Source: an uncultured Sphingomonadales bacterium (GTDB lineage: Bacteria; Pseudomonadota; Alphaproteobacteria; Sphingomonadales; Sphingomonadaceae). Taken from it: a stretch of 64,000 nt of DNA. The stretch spans positions 62,001 through 126,000 of the forward strand of contig CAIMDB010000001.1 in assembly GCA_903839675.1 (NCBI GenBank), written 5' to 3'. The notes beneath the pieces are model-generated. The model saw only the letters and a program-made list of their open reading frames with translations, was not told the origin of the DNA and searched no databases. Each line of letters starts with the position of its first letter. The first letter of the stretch is position 1. Positions 43,638-54,334 of this stretch are shown here, piece after piece. Both the position numbers and the translations under genes were made by a program.

Positions 43638-46600
43638 ATGTCCTTTTCCCCCTTTGTGCCCCTGCGAGTCTTTTCGGCCTATACGATGCTGGAGGGCGCC
43701 ATTGAGCCGAAGGCGATTGCCAAGCGGGCGAAGGAACTGGGCTTTCCTGCGGTTGCTGTGTGTGACCGCAACGGGCTTTATGCGGCACCGCAATTTTCGG
43801 ACGGCTGCAAAGGGGCCGGTGTCCAGCCCATTATCGCCACACTGCTGACCGTCCAGCGTCCGGACCGGCCGGACGGGACATCCTTGGTTTACGATTCGCT
43901 GGCGCTCTTTGCGCAGGATGAAGCGGGTTATCAAAATCTTTGCGCGCTGGTTTCCGCGGCCCACTTGGCACGTCCGCCGGAAGAGCCGCCGCATGTCAGC
44001 TTTGATAAGCTGGCCGGGCACACCGACGGATTGATCGCGCTGACGGCGGGGGGCGAAGGCGCGCTCTGCCGTCTGCTCGCCGATGGGCAGGATGGGGCCG
44101 CGGCAAGCTATGTCGCCCGCCTCAAGGCGCTTTTCCCTGATCGCTTGTATGTTGAGGTGTCGCGTCGCCTTGATCCGGTTGAGGGGGCATCCGAAGCTGC
44201 ACTGCTCGATCTGGCCTATGCCAAGGACATTCCGCTCGTCGCGACCAATCCGGCGAACTTTGCAGAGGCAGATTTCCATGCGGCGCATGATGCCATGCTG
44301 TGCATCGCGGCCAGCGCCTATGTGGAAAGCGAAGATCGCGCCCGCAGTTCCCCTGATGCCTGGATGAAGCCCGCCAAGGAAATGCAGCGTCTGTTTGAGG
44401 ATCTGCCCGAGGCGCTGGCGAACACGCTGGTCGTGGCGCAACGCTGCGCAGTCATGGCGCCCAAGCGGGATCCGATCCTGCCTACGGTCGGCGATAAGAC
44501 AGGCGAGGCAGACCAGCTGCGCGCGGATGCCTCCGCCGGGCTCGAACGCCGGTTGGCGCATATCCCTGATGCGGACCGCGATGTGTATTTCCAGCGCCTC
44601 GATTTTGAACTCAACGTTATCGTCCAGATGGGCTTTCCCGGCTACTTCCTGATCGTTGCTGACTTCATCAAATGGGCGAAAGACAATGGCATTGCGGTGG
44701 GCCCTGGTCGTGGGTCTGGTGCAGGCTCCGTTGTCGCCTGGTCGCTGACGATCACCGACCTTGATCCGATCAAGCTCGGGCTGCTGTTTGAACGTTTCCT
44801 CAATCCGGAACGTGTGTCGATGCCGGATTTCGACATCGATTTCTGCGAAACGCGGCGCGGCGAAGTCATCCGCTACGTCCAGCAGAAATATGGTGCGGAC
44901 CATGTCGCGCAGATCATCACCTTCGGGACGATGAAGGCGCGCGCCGTTCTGAAAGATACAGGCCGCGTGCTCCAGATGAGCTATGGGCAGGTCGACCGGC
45001 TGGCCAAGCTGATCCCGAACCACCCGACCGACCCTTGGACGCTGGACCGCGCTCTGAACGGCGTCAGTGAACTGGCGGCTGAGTATAAGAATGACCGGCA
45101 GGTCCGCCAGTTGCTTGATCTGGCGATGAAGCTGGAAGGTCTGCCGCGCCACAGCTCCACTCACGCCGCCGGTGTGGTCATTGGGGATCGTCCGCTCGAT
45201 CAGCTTGTGCCGCTCTACCGCGATCCGCGTTCCGACATGCCGGTGACGCAGTTCGACATGAAATATGTCGAGGGCGCGGGACTGGTGAAGTTCGACTTTC
45301 TCGGGCTCAAGACGCTGTCCGTCATCCAGCGCGCGCTCGACCTGATCGAGCGCCGCACCGGCGCGCGGCCGGATGTAGATGGCCTGACTTGGGATGATGC
45401 GGGCGTTTATGCGCTGCTGCAAAAGGGCGACACGGTCGGCGTGTTCCAGCTGGAATCGGAAGGGATGCGCCGCACGCTCGCGGCTGTCCGCCCGTCCAAC
45501 TTTGGGGACATCATCGCACTCGTCTCGCTTTACCGTCCGGGCCCGATGGACAACATCCCGCTCTTTGGTGATCGCAAGAACGGGCGCGTGCCAATTGAAT
45601 ATCCGCACCCGCTGCTCGAAGGCATCTTGTCCGAAACCTACGGGATTTTCGTCTATCAGGAACAGGTCATGCAGGCCGCCCAGATCCTGGCCGGTTACAC
45701 GCTGGGCGGCGCAGACATGCTCCGCCGCGCGATGGGTAAGAAGATCCAGAAGGAGATGGACGAACAGCGCGCCATTTTCGTGGCGGGTTGTGCGGAGCAT
45801 AACGCGATTGAAGCGGCCAAGGCGAACGAGCTGTTCGATTTGATTGACAAGTTCGCAGGCTATGGCTTCAACAAATCGCACGCTGCAGCCTATGCCTTGC
45901 TCGCATATCAGACAGCATGGCTGAAGGCGCATTTCCCGGCGGAGTTTTTCGCCGGATCGATGAGCTTTGATATCTCCAACACCGATAAGCTGTCGATCTT
46001 CATGGATGATATGCGCCGTCTGGGCGTGCCTGCGCTGGCGCCGTGCATCAACATTAGTGGTGCTGATTTTGAGGTGGAGCCGCAGGAGGATGTGGTCGGC
46101 GTCCGCTGTGCGCTTGGCGCGCTGAAAGGTGTCGGCGAAGGTGCTATGGAACTGGTTGTGGCCGAACGCGCGACCAATGGGCCATTCACCTCGCTTGATG
46201 ATTTTGCAGGCCGGATCAGCCCGCGTGTCGTGAACCGCCGCCAGATCGAAAGTCTGTCCGCCGGCGGCGCGTTTGATGCGCTGGAGTCAAACCGGGCGGG
46301 CGTCCATGCCATAGCCGAAACACTTCTCGCGGTTGCTGCTGAGGCCGAATACGCGCGCACCAGCGGGCAGGGCGGTCTGTTTGGCGGAGACGAGCATAAG
46401 GTCGCTGCGATCAAGCTGCCGCCCGGCGCCCATTGGTCGCTGGCCGAGCGTATGGCGCAAGAACGGGAGGCATTTGGCTTCTACTTCTCCGCCCATCCGA
46501 TTGACCGCTATCGCCATGTCGCCTCAGCCCATGGCGCGCGGGATTATGCGGCGCTTTGCGGCCAGCCCGCCCCTGCCGATGGCGCCCGCACAGGGGCTGT

Positions 46601-47114
46601 CATGGCGGTGCTGATTGAAGACGTGAAATGGCGGACGTCGGCACGCGGACGTCGCTATGCCAATTGCGCTGTGTCCGATGCGACGGGCCAGTTCATCGCC
46701 AGCTGCTTTGACGAGTTGACGGCCAAGGAAATGGAAGAGGCGGCCAAGTCCAATAGCTGCGGCCTTATCACCGTCGAACTGGACCGACAGCCGGGCGAGG
46801 AAACCCCGCGCATCACGATCAAGCGGATCCAGCCGATGGAAGGGCTGGCCGCCAATAGCCGGTTGATGGCGGTCGTCACTGTGGCTGACGCAACGGCGAT
46901 CTCCGCCTTGGCAGCCCTCCTGCATGGAGAGAGCGGTGGCCGGGGAGAGGTGGTCGTTCAAGCGGATCTGGAGCACGGCGCTTCGGCCCGTGTCCGGCTG
47001 GGCCGCAGCTTTGCGCTGGACGCCGAACTGGCGGCGCGGATGGAGGCATTGCCGGGCGTCGTCTCGGTAGCCTTATCTGCCGCTGAAATGCCAAGATTGG
47101 CACTCGTCTCCTAA
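43638..47114 (+). CDS. dnaE: DNA polymerase III alpha subunit
   Basis: The 1158-residue protein opens with a PHP domain (FVPLRVFSAYTMLEGAIEPK). The PHP metal residues are substituted as in most proteobacterial DnaE1 proteins. The polymerase palm has PGRGSGAGSVVAWSL and the catalytic PDFDIDFCETRRGEVI near residue 400. The C-terminal part has the helix-hairpin-helix, an OB fold (VMAVLIEDVKWRTSARGRRYANCAVSD) and a tail. It is the main replicative polymerase. No SOS or error-prone features are seen. Its upstream gap contains the REP-like pair. Confidence 0.98.
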   Translation: MSFSPFVPLRVFSAYTMLEGAIEPKAIAKRAKELGFPAVAVCDRNGLYAAPQFSDGCKGAGVQPIIATLLTVQRPDRPDGTSLVYDSLALFAQDEAGYQNLCALVSAAHLARPPEEPPHVSFDKLAGHTDGLIALTAGGEGALCRLLADGQDGAAASYVARLKALFPDRLYVEVSRRLDPVEGASEAALLDLAYAKDIPLVATNPANFAEADFHAAHDAMLCIAASAYVESEDRARSSPDAWMKPAKEMQRLFEDLPEALANTLVVAQRCAVMAPKRDPILPTVGDKTGEADQLRADASAGLERRLAHIPDADRDVYFQRLDFELNVIVQMGFPGYFLIVADFIKWAKDNGIAVGPGRGSGAGSVVAWSLTITDLDPIKLGLLFERFLNPERVSMPDFDIDFCETRRGEVIRYVQQKYGADHVAQIITFGTMKARAVLKDTGRVLQMSYGQVDRLAKLIPNHPTDPWTLDRALNGVSELAAEYKNDRQVRQLLDLAMKLEGLPRHSSTHAAGVVIGDRPLDQLVPLYRDPRSDMPVTQFDMKYVEGAGLVKFDFLGLKTLSVIQRALDLIERRTGARPDVDGLTWDDAGVYALLQKGDTVGVFQLESEGMRRTLAAVRPSNFGDIIALVSLYRPGPMDNIPLFGDRKNGRVPIEYPHPLLEGILSETYGIFVYQEQVMQAAQILAGYTLGGADMLRRAMGKKIQKEMDEQRAIFVAGCAEHNAIEAAKANELFDLIDKFAGYGFNKSHAAAYALLAYQTAWLKAHFPAEFFAGSMSFDISNTDKLSIFMDDMRRLGVPALAPCINISGADFEVEPQEDVVGVRCALGALKGVGEGAMELVVAERATNGPFTSLDDFAGRISPRVVNRRQIESLSAGGAFDALESNRAGVHAIAETLLAVAAEAEYARTSGQGGLFGGDEHKVAAIKLPPGAHWSLAERMAQEREAFGFYFSAHPIDRYRHVASAHGARDYAALCGQPAPADGARTGAVMAVLIEDVKWRTSARGRRYANCAVSDATGQFIASCFDELTAKEMEEAAKSNSCGLITVELDRQPGEETPRITIKRIQPMEGLAANSRLMAVVTVADATAISALAALLHGESGGRGEVVVQADLEHGASARVRLGRSFALDAELAARMEALPGVVSVALSAAEMPRLALVS

Positions 47115-47259
47115 ATCCAACCTGCCGTCCCGAAATCCTGTTTTGGGACAGGGCCGTAACCTAAGTCAGATGACTCTGGTTGGTTTTTGGGTTAAAGAAG
47201 AGTTACCAAAGGGAAAATCGACGTCGGGTCGCACTCATTCTAACCGAAAGAGAACCGAC

Positions 47260-47868
47260 ATGAAGAGATATCTTTTCGCTTTGGCAAGTGGCGCCGCGTT
47301 ACTGACGAGTCAGGCACAAGCGGCCATTCCGCTCTATCCGAACCCCGGAACTGTAAACCCCATCGACTATAGCTTCACAGCTGCTTCAACGGGTGACATC
47401 ATTGCCTATTTTGCAGGAAGTGGCGGCTCCTTTACCAATCTGCTCGGCCTGCTCGTCAATGGCGTTGATACCGGCATTGAAGGCCTGAACAATCAGACGT
47501 CCGCCATTGGTGACTCCCTGAATTTCGGTCCGGTGACGGCAGGCGATGTCCTGACCTTCCGGCTGCGCGTGACGGATACAGGTGACCTCTTCTACTCAAA
47601 GCGATCTTTGAATACGGACGGCATCACCCACATTTACGCAACGTCCTATGCAGGCGGTGATTTCGGCCTGCCAGCTGGCACCTATGTCGGGTTTGAAGAC
47701 CTGAACGGCGGTGGCGACCTGGATTACGAAGATCTGGGCTTTGTCTTCACCAACGTGACGTCAAATGTGCCTGAGCCTGCGGCATGGGCGATGATGCTCG
47801 GTGGCTTTGGCTTAGTCGGCAGCGCCATGCGTCGCCGTCGGATGACGACGAACGTCACGTTCGCCTAA
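47260..47868 (+). CDS. Secreted PEPxxWA-CTERM sorting-domain protein
   Basis: The 202-residue product has a signal peptide ending near SQAQA and a beta-rich middle with repeated GDI, GDVLTFRLRVTDTGDLFYS, and an acidic segment GGGDLDYEDLGFVF similar to DUF4114-like calcium loops. The tail VPEPAAWAMMLGGFGLVGSAMRRRR is the sorting signal. The exosortase would cut before the helix and the protein would be displayed or secreted. I chose ATG 47260 after AAAGAGAA; a longer frame starts at 47143. Function unknown. Confidence 0.83.
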   Translation: MKRYLFALASGAALLTSQAQAAIPLYPNPGTVNPIDYSFTAASTGDIIAYFAGSGGSFTNLLGLLVNGVDTGIEGLNNQTSAIGDSLNFGPVTAGDVLTFRLRVTDTGDLFYSKRSLNTDGITHIYATSYAGGDFGLPAGTYVGFEDLNGGGDLDYEDLGFVFTNVTSNVPEPAAWAMMLGGFGLVGSAMRRRRMTTNVTFA

Positions 47869-48036
47869 GGCATAGTGAAGCGATGAAGAAGGGCTGGGCG
47901 CGCGCGTTAAACCGCGTGCCTGGCCCTTCTTTCGTTCCGACATTGGGATTGCCTATTGACGGCTGGCGCAGATTTGATGCCATAGTGGGGTCAAGGCCCG
48001 ATAAAGGGTCAGGTCGCAAAGAATGGAAAGAGCCAC

Positions 48037-49365
48037 ATGCCGAAGTCGGGGGACTTCCATCGCCTTGGCATTGCTGAACTTCACAATGCCTTTGCCCGGG
48101 GTGAGGCATCGCCATCGGTGGTGCTTGACCATTTTCTAGGCCGTATTGAGTCTCTTGATGATCGGCTGCGCAGCTTTGTCGAGGTAGATGCCAAGGGCGC
48201 GCGCGCCGCCGCGTTCGTGAGTGACGCGCGTTTTGCCGCCGACAGCCGCCGTCCGCTGGAAGGCATTCCCATTGCCATCAAATCGAACATTGCGGTGAAG
48301 GGTCTGGAGCTTGCGGCCGGCATGGATGCGCGGCGCGGTATGATCGCTGAGGAGGATGCACCCGTTGTCCAGCGGCTTCGCGACGCAGGGGCCATCATCA
48401 TCGGCACCACGAATATGCATGAAGCGGCCATTGGCGCGACAACGGACAATCCCTTTTTCGGACGTTGCCTCAATCCGCATGGCCATAACCGGTCCCCCGG
48501 TGGCTCATCGGGGGGCAGTGCGGCGGCTGTTGCGGCGGGCTTTTGCGTGGCGGCGATGGGAACGGACACATTGGGGTCCATCCGCATCCCATCTGCCTTT
48601 TGCGGGGTCTATGGCCTGAAGCCCACGCCCGGCACAATTTTGACGGCGGGGCTTGTGCCCTTTTCGGCGCGGTTCGACGCCATTGGGCCGATCACGCGGT
48701 CGATGGATGATATGGCGATCCTCACCAACGTCCTGTGTTCGCCCGATCTCGCAACGGCGATGCGCCGGTCCCACTTTTCGGCATTGGCGAATAATGGGGG
48801 CACTTCGGTGGACGGCGAAATTGCGGAAAAGCTGGCGCTGATCCAAGCCGATTTGCCGGACCGTCAGGGTGAGATTGTGGTACGTCCCGATTGCGCCGCC
48901 GTCCGCAAGGCGACCTATGTTTTGGCGATGCGTGACCTTATTCCAACATTGGTTGATCTCGGCGAGGAACGCTGCGCGCGTGTGTCGGAAGAGGTCAGCC
49001 GCATCCTCGAACGCGTCGTGGACCGGGATGAAGAGGCGCTTCGGGGTGACCGCATGCTGGTTGACCAGATTTCCCAGATGCTCCGGCGGGAGATTGGGAG
49101 CAACGGCATATTGGTGACGCCGACCACGCCGGTCACCGCCGTTGAGGCGGGCGCGCCGATGCCGGCGTCCATCGCCGATTTCACGGTGCTCGCCAATGTC
49201 GCCGGGCTGCCCGCCATCACCATTCCGGCAGGGCGGGACCATATGGACCTCCCAATCGGTCTGCACCTGATCGGCCCGGTGGGCGGGGAGGCGATGCTGA
49301 TTGCACAAGCCCGGATGCTGAATGACCGGATCAGGGGCTATGCGCCTCCGCCTGCTTTTTGGTGA
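48037..49365 (+). CDS. Amidase (GatA/amidase signature family)
   Basis: The 442-residue enzyme has the Ser-cisSer-Lys triad areas: lysine in IPIAIKSNIAVKG near residue 83, and RSPGGSSGGSAAAVAAG with GTDTLGSIRIPSAFCG near residues 150-190. The GAIIIGTTNMHEAAIG and NPHGHNRSPGG blocks are typical. It hydrolyses an amide substrate; GatA itself would be expected with GatB and GatC, which are absent, so it is probably a catabolic amidase. No signal peptide. It converges on the bkd operon. Confidence 0.9.
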   Translation: MPKSGDFHRLGIAELHNAFARGEASPSVVLDHFLGRIESLDDRLRSFVEVDAKGARAAAFVSDARFAADSRRPLEGIPIAIKSNIAVKGLELAAGMDARRGMIAEEDAPVVQRLRDAGAIIIGTTNMHEAAIGATTDNPFFGRCLNPHGHNRSPGGSSGGSAAAVAAGFCVAAMGTDTLGSIRIPSAFCGVYGLKPTPGTILTAGLVPFSARFDAIGPITRSMDDMAILTNVLCSPDLATAMRRSHFSALANNGGTSVDGEIAEKLALIQADLPDRQGEIVVRPDCAAVRKATYVLAMRDLIPTLVDLGEERCARVSEEVSRILERVVDRDEEALRGDRMLVDQISQMLRREIGSNGILVTPTTPVTAVEAGAPMPASIADFTVLANVAGLPAITIPAGRDHMDLPIGLHLIGPVGGEAMLIAQARMLNDRIRGYAPPPAFW

Positions 49366-49402
49366 GGCGTTCAGGGGATCTCTCACAGGGCCCTCTTCCG
49401 CG

Positions 49403-49483
49403 CGCCCTGAGCTTGTCGAAGGGCTGTCCTTCGCTGTTCACCGCAAGAAAAGGGCAGGGCTTCGACAGGCTCAGCCCAAACGG
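49403..49483. repeat. Face-to-face REP-like pair between amidase and bkd genes
   Basis: CGCCCTGAGCTTGTCGAAGG at 49403-49424 and GGCTTCGACAGGCTCAGCCC at 49458-49483 are inverted relatives of the pair at 41451-41554. The repeat pair takes up most of the convergent gap. Confidence 0.75.
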
Positions 49484-49504
49484 ATGGGGTAGGAACGTCC
49501 CAGC

Positions 49505-50761
49505 TTAATCCGCGAACAGCAGGACAGGCGTTTCCAGCAACTTCTTGACCGCCTGCACGAAGCTGGCGGCATCCCAGCCATCGACGACGCGATGGTCGCA
49601 GCTGATCGACAGGTTCATCAGCTTGGCGCGCACGATGTCGTCACCGACGAAGATGGGTCGCTCCACGATCTTGTTGGGGCCGATGATGGCGACTTCAGGC
49701 CGGTTGATGACCGGCGTCGTCGCAATGCCGCCCAAGGGTCCGAGTGATGTGACGGTCAGGGTGGAGCCGGAAAGCTCAGATGATGTCGCCTTTCCAGTGC
49801 GCGCGGCTTCAGCCAGCCGTGTGATCTCGCCAGCGAGCTGCCAGACATTCTTCGTCTGCGCGTCGCGGATGACGGGCACCATTAGCCCTGCATCGGTCTG
49901 CGTCGCCATGCCGAGGTGGACGGCGCCGTGGCGCGTCACGATGCCCGCCTCATCATCATAGCGCGCGTTGATCATGGGAAAGTCGGGCAGCGCTTTGCAG
50001 ATCGCGACGATCATCAGCGGCAGAATGGTGAGTTTCGGCCGGTTCCCGCGATTGCCATTGAGGTCTCCTCGCATGGCTTCCAGCGCGGTCACATCGATCT
50101 CTTCAACATAGGTGAAGTGCGGAATGTGGCGCTTGGAGGCTGCCATGTTCTCCGCGATCCGACGCCGCATCCCGACGACCTTAATCGCTTCATCCGGACG
50201 CGTGGTGCCTGCCGCACGATAGCCTTGGCCGCCATGATAGGTGAGATACGCGTCGAGGTCCGCATGGCGCACCCGGCCGCCCTCTCTGGCCTTCACCTGC
50301 GACAGATCAACGCCCAATTCCTTCGCCCGCGCCCGCACCGCCGGTGAGGCGAGCGCCTGCGTGGAGGGCTGCGGGACGTTGATCTCGGTCGCTTCCGGGT
50401 GCGGCGCCGGGATGAAGGGCGTCGCAGGCGCCTCCGGCATATGCTGTTCGGGTGTGGCTTCAAGATCTGTGCCGGACAGGACGTCGGTTTGCGGCGCGGC
50501 AGGGGTCGCTGCCTCCTCACCCTCGGTTTCAATGACCAGCAGCGTCGATCCGATGGGGATCATATCGCCGACATCGCCCGCGACTTCGATCACTGTGCCA
50601 CTTACGGGCGACTCCATCTCGACGGTGGCCTTATCGGTCATCATGTCGGCCACGCCCTGATCTTCGGACACGGTATCTCCGACCTTCACATGCCAGGCGA
50701 CAATCTCTGCCTCGGCAATGCCTTCGCCAATGTCGGGCAAGCGGAATTCAAAGCGCGCCAT
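49505..50761 (-). CDS. Dihydrolipoamide acyltransferase, branched-chain 2-oxoacid dehydrogenase E2
   Basis: The 418-residue protein has an N-terminal lipoyl domain with the lysine motif MTDKATVEMESP near residue 44, an alanine/proline-rich linker, a peripheral subunit-binding domain (SPAVRARAKELGVDLSQV, about residues 140-160) and a C-terminal catalytic domain ending SISCDHRVVDGWDAASFVQ. It transfers the branched acyl group from E1 to CoA. It is the last gene of the E1alpha-E1beta-E2 operon; no E3 lipoamide dehydrogenase gene follows, so the shared E3 lies elsewhere. Confidence 0.94.
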   Translation of the reverse strand: MARFEFRLPDIGEGIAEAEIVAWHVKVGDTVSEDQGVADMMTDKATVEMESPVSGTVIEVAGDVGDMIPIGSTLLVIETEGEEAATPAAPQTDVLSGTDLEATPEQHMPEAPATPFIPAPHPEATEINVPQPSTQALASPAVRARAKELGVDLSQVKAREGGRVRHADLDAYLTYHGGQGYRAAGTTRPDEAIKVVGMRRRIAENMAASKRHIPHFTYVEEIDVTALEAMRGDLNGNRGNRPKLTILPLMIVAICKALPDFPMINARYDDEAGIVTRHGAVHLGMATQTDAGLMVPVIRDAQTKNVWQLAGEITRLAEAARTGKATSSELSGSTLTVTSLGPLGGIATTPVINRPEVAIIGPNKIVERPIFVGDDIVRAKLMNLSISCDHRVVDGWDAASFVQAVKKLLETPVLLFAD

Positions 50762-50763
50762 CC

Positions 50764-51791
50764 TCAGTCCTTCATCACTTTTTCAATCGCCATCCCGATG
50801 CGGACGGGGCCGGGAAAATAGGCCCATTCCAGACTATGGGGATAAGGCGTGTCAAACCCGGTCACGCGCTCAATCGGCGCTTCGAGATGGTAAAAGCAGC
50901 GCTCCTGAATTTGCGCGGCAAGCTCCGCGCCAAAGCCGGAGGTGCGCGTCGCTTCATGGATGATGACGCAGCGGCCCGTCTTCTTCACAGATGCCTCGAT
51001 GGTCTCGATATCAAGCGGCACGAGCGTGCGCAGATCGATGACGTCGGCATCAACGCCCAGTTCCTCAATCGCGGCGAGGCCGACATGCACCATCGTGCCG
51101 TAGGTGATGACGGTCAGGTCCTGCCCCTCGCGCACCAGCGCGGCCTTGCCGAGCGGAATGGTGTAATGGCCTTCCGGAACCTCGCTAGCGGGGTGCTTGG
51201 CCCAAGGCTGGACGGGGCGGTCATAATGGCCATCGAACGGGCCGTTATAGATGCGCTTGGGTTCAAAGAAGAGGACGGGGTCATTGTCTTCAATCGCGGC
51301 CAGCAGCAGCCCCTTGGCGTCATAGGGCGTCGATGGGATGACGGTTTTCAGGCCCGACACATGGGTGAAGATGCTTTCGGGGGATTGGCTGTGCGTCTGC
51401 CCGCCAAAGATGCCGCCTCCAAAGGGGGAGCGTACCGTGATTGGCATGTGCCATTGCCCGGCCGAACGATACCGGATGCGCGCGGCTTCTGACACAAGCT
51501 GGTCGAGCGCGGGGTAGATGTAATCGGCAAACTGGATTTCGGGGATGGGGCGCAGACCATAAGCCGCCATGCCGACCGCGACGCCGATGATACCGCATTC
51601 GGTGATGGGCGTGTCAAAGCTGCGCGTCTTGCCGAATTTCTGTTGCAGCCCTGCGGTCGCGCGGAAGACTCCGCCGAAAAAGCCGACATCTTCGCCGAAG
51701 ACGACGACGTCCGCATCGCGCGTCATGGCGACGTCCATCGCGCTGTTGATCGCCTCGATCATGTTCATGCGGCGGGAGGGGGTGTCCGACA

Positions 51792-51792
<1 letters not shown>
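50764..51792 (-). CDS. Branched-chain 2-oxoacid dehydrogenase E1 beta subunit
   Basis: The 342-residue protein has GEDVGFFGGVFRATAGLQQKFG, FDTPITECGIIGVAVGMAAYG and PEIQFADYIYPALDQLVSEAA, the TPP-E1 beta pattern. It pairs with the alpha subunit to decarboxylate branched-chain 2-oxoacids. I chose ATG 51792, one base overlapping the stop of the E1 alpha gene (TGATG); a longer frame to 51822 would start inside the alpha gene. Confidence 0.95.
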
Positions 51793-53111
<1,319 letters not shown>

Positions 53112-53170
53112 TTATCCAGAGTGGTGTTGAAGCCCTTTCAGTCCGGCAGCTTTGTGCTTAGGCTGGGGTC

Positions 53171-53875
53171 ATGATCCGAACCTTCCTTGCGGCGCTGCTG
53201 ATCGCCCTTCCGTCAGCTGCCCTTGCGCAGGCGAATAGTTGTGTCGTGCCGGATGCCCTGCCGGAGCTTAGGGTGGAAACGCCACCGCCCGGCCAAATCC
53301 GCAAGGTGCCGGTGACGGGCTATCTTCTGTCACTCTCCTGGTCCCCGCAATATTGCCGCGACAAGCAGGGCAATCCGGCGGATGCCAGCCAGTGCGGAAA
53401 GGATGCGCGCTTCGGGTTCATCCTGCACGGTCTTTGGCCTGAAGGGGATCAACAGGTAGACCCGGCCTGGTGCGGAGAGGCCAAGCCGCTCGACGCGGGG
53501 CTCATCAAGCAGCATTTCTGCATGACGCCGTCCGCCCGCCTGTTGCAGCATGAATGGGCCAAGCATGGCACCTGTATGGCCGACAAGCCGGAGAAGTATT
53601 TCCGCGCGGCCTCCATCCTTTACCGCGCGGTGCGCTTTCCGGAAATGGATGCGCTGTCCAGACGGGGCGTGACAGCGGGGGGCTTCGCGGCTGAATTTGC
53701 GCGGATCAACCGCGGCATGTCGCCCGCCATGGTCCGCATTATGACCACGCCCGGAAACTGGCTGAAGGAAGTGCGCGTCTGCATGGACACAGCGTTTAAG
53801 CCCCGCCCCTGCCCGCGCGGAGAGCCCACCGCCCCGCCCAAACGCCGCCTCAACATCTGGCGGGATGAACGGTAG
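53171..53875 (+). CDS. Ribonuclease T2 family exported protein
   Basis: The 234-residue protein has a signal peptide ending at LAQA, then the two active-site segments: FILHGLWPEG near residue 85 and LLQHEWAKHGTC near residue 130. The first histidine and the H-E-x2-K-H group fit acid RNA cleavage through a 2',3'-cyclic phosphate. Cysteine pairs are present for disulfides. Its likely place is periplasm or outside. The stop lies three bases from the stop of the DUF4112 gene on the other strand. Confidence 0.93.
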   Translation: MIRTFLAALLIALPSAALAQANSCVVPDALPELRVETPPPGQIRKVPVTGYLLSLSWSPQYCRDKQGNPADASQCGKDARFGFILHGLWPEGDQQVDPAWCGEAKPLDAGLIKQHFCMTPSARLLQHEWAKHGTCMADKPEKYFRAASILYRAVRFPEMDALSRRGVTAGGFAAEFARINRGMSPAMVRIMTTPGNWLKEVRVCMDTAFKPRPCPRGEPTAPPKRRLNIWRDER

Positions 53876-53878
53876 GAG

Positions 53879-54295
53879 CTATAGGTCGATTACCGCTGTC
53901 GCCGGATGATGCTTATCCAGATGCTTTTTGATGAGCTTCAAATTGCGGGTATTGGACCGGAAGAAGAAATCGGGGATGGCGCCGACCAAGGGGATGACGC
54001 CCAGCAGCGCGTCAAAGCCGATATTGCCGGCCATCCGCACCATGGTCGTTTTGGACATGCCGAGGTTGCGGGCCTCCCAGGCGAGGTAGCTTCCCATCAC
54101 AGCGGCGACGATTGTGCCGCCGGGCAGGAAATCCAGAAGGACGTCCATGCCGACGCGCTTGTTTGTGCCGGGGATGACGAACAGCCCTTCGAGCAGCTTT
54201 TCCAGTCCTTCAATGCGCCGCCGCACGGCTGCCGGGTGGCGACCTGCAAAGTCGGAAGGGTCAATCTTCATCTTGCGCGCGGGGGCCATCGGCAA
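53879..54295 (-). CDS. DUF4112 family protein
   Basis: The 138-residue protein contains LLEGLFVIPGTNKRVGMDVLLDFLPGGTIVAAVMGSYLAWEA and MAGNIGFDALLGVIPLVGAIPDFFFRSNTRNLKLIKKHL, the DUF4112 pattern with two glycine-rich hydrophobic segments that probably insert in a membrane. Its function is unknown. It follows the ABC binding-protein gene at a 39-bp gap. Confidence 0.88.
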   Translation of the reverse strand: MPMAPARKMKIDPSDFAGRHPAAVRRRIEGLEKLLEGLFVIPGTNKRVGMDVLLDFLPGGTIVAAVMGSYLAWEARNLGMSKTTMVRMAGNIGFDALLGVIPLVGAIPDFFFRSNTRNLKLIKKHLDKHHPATAVIDL

Positions 54296-54334
54296 CTCCT
54301 TTGCTCATCAATATAGGCAGACGCCGCGCTGTTA

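Noticed and set aside
43575-45932. Long open frame (785 codons) on the minus strand opposite dnaE
   Set aside because: dnaE is certain, and long antisense frames are expected in GC-rich DNA; no family motif seen in the antisense product.
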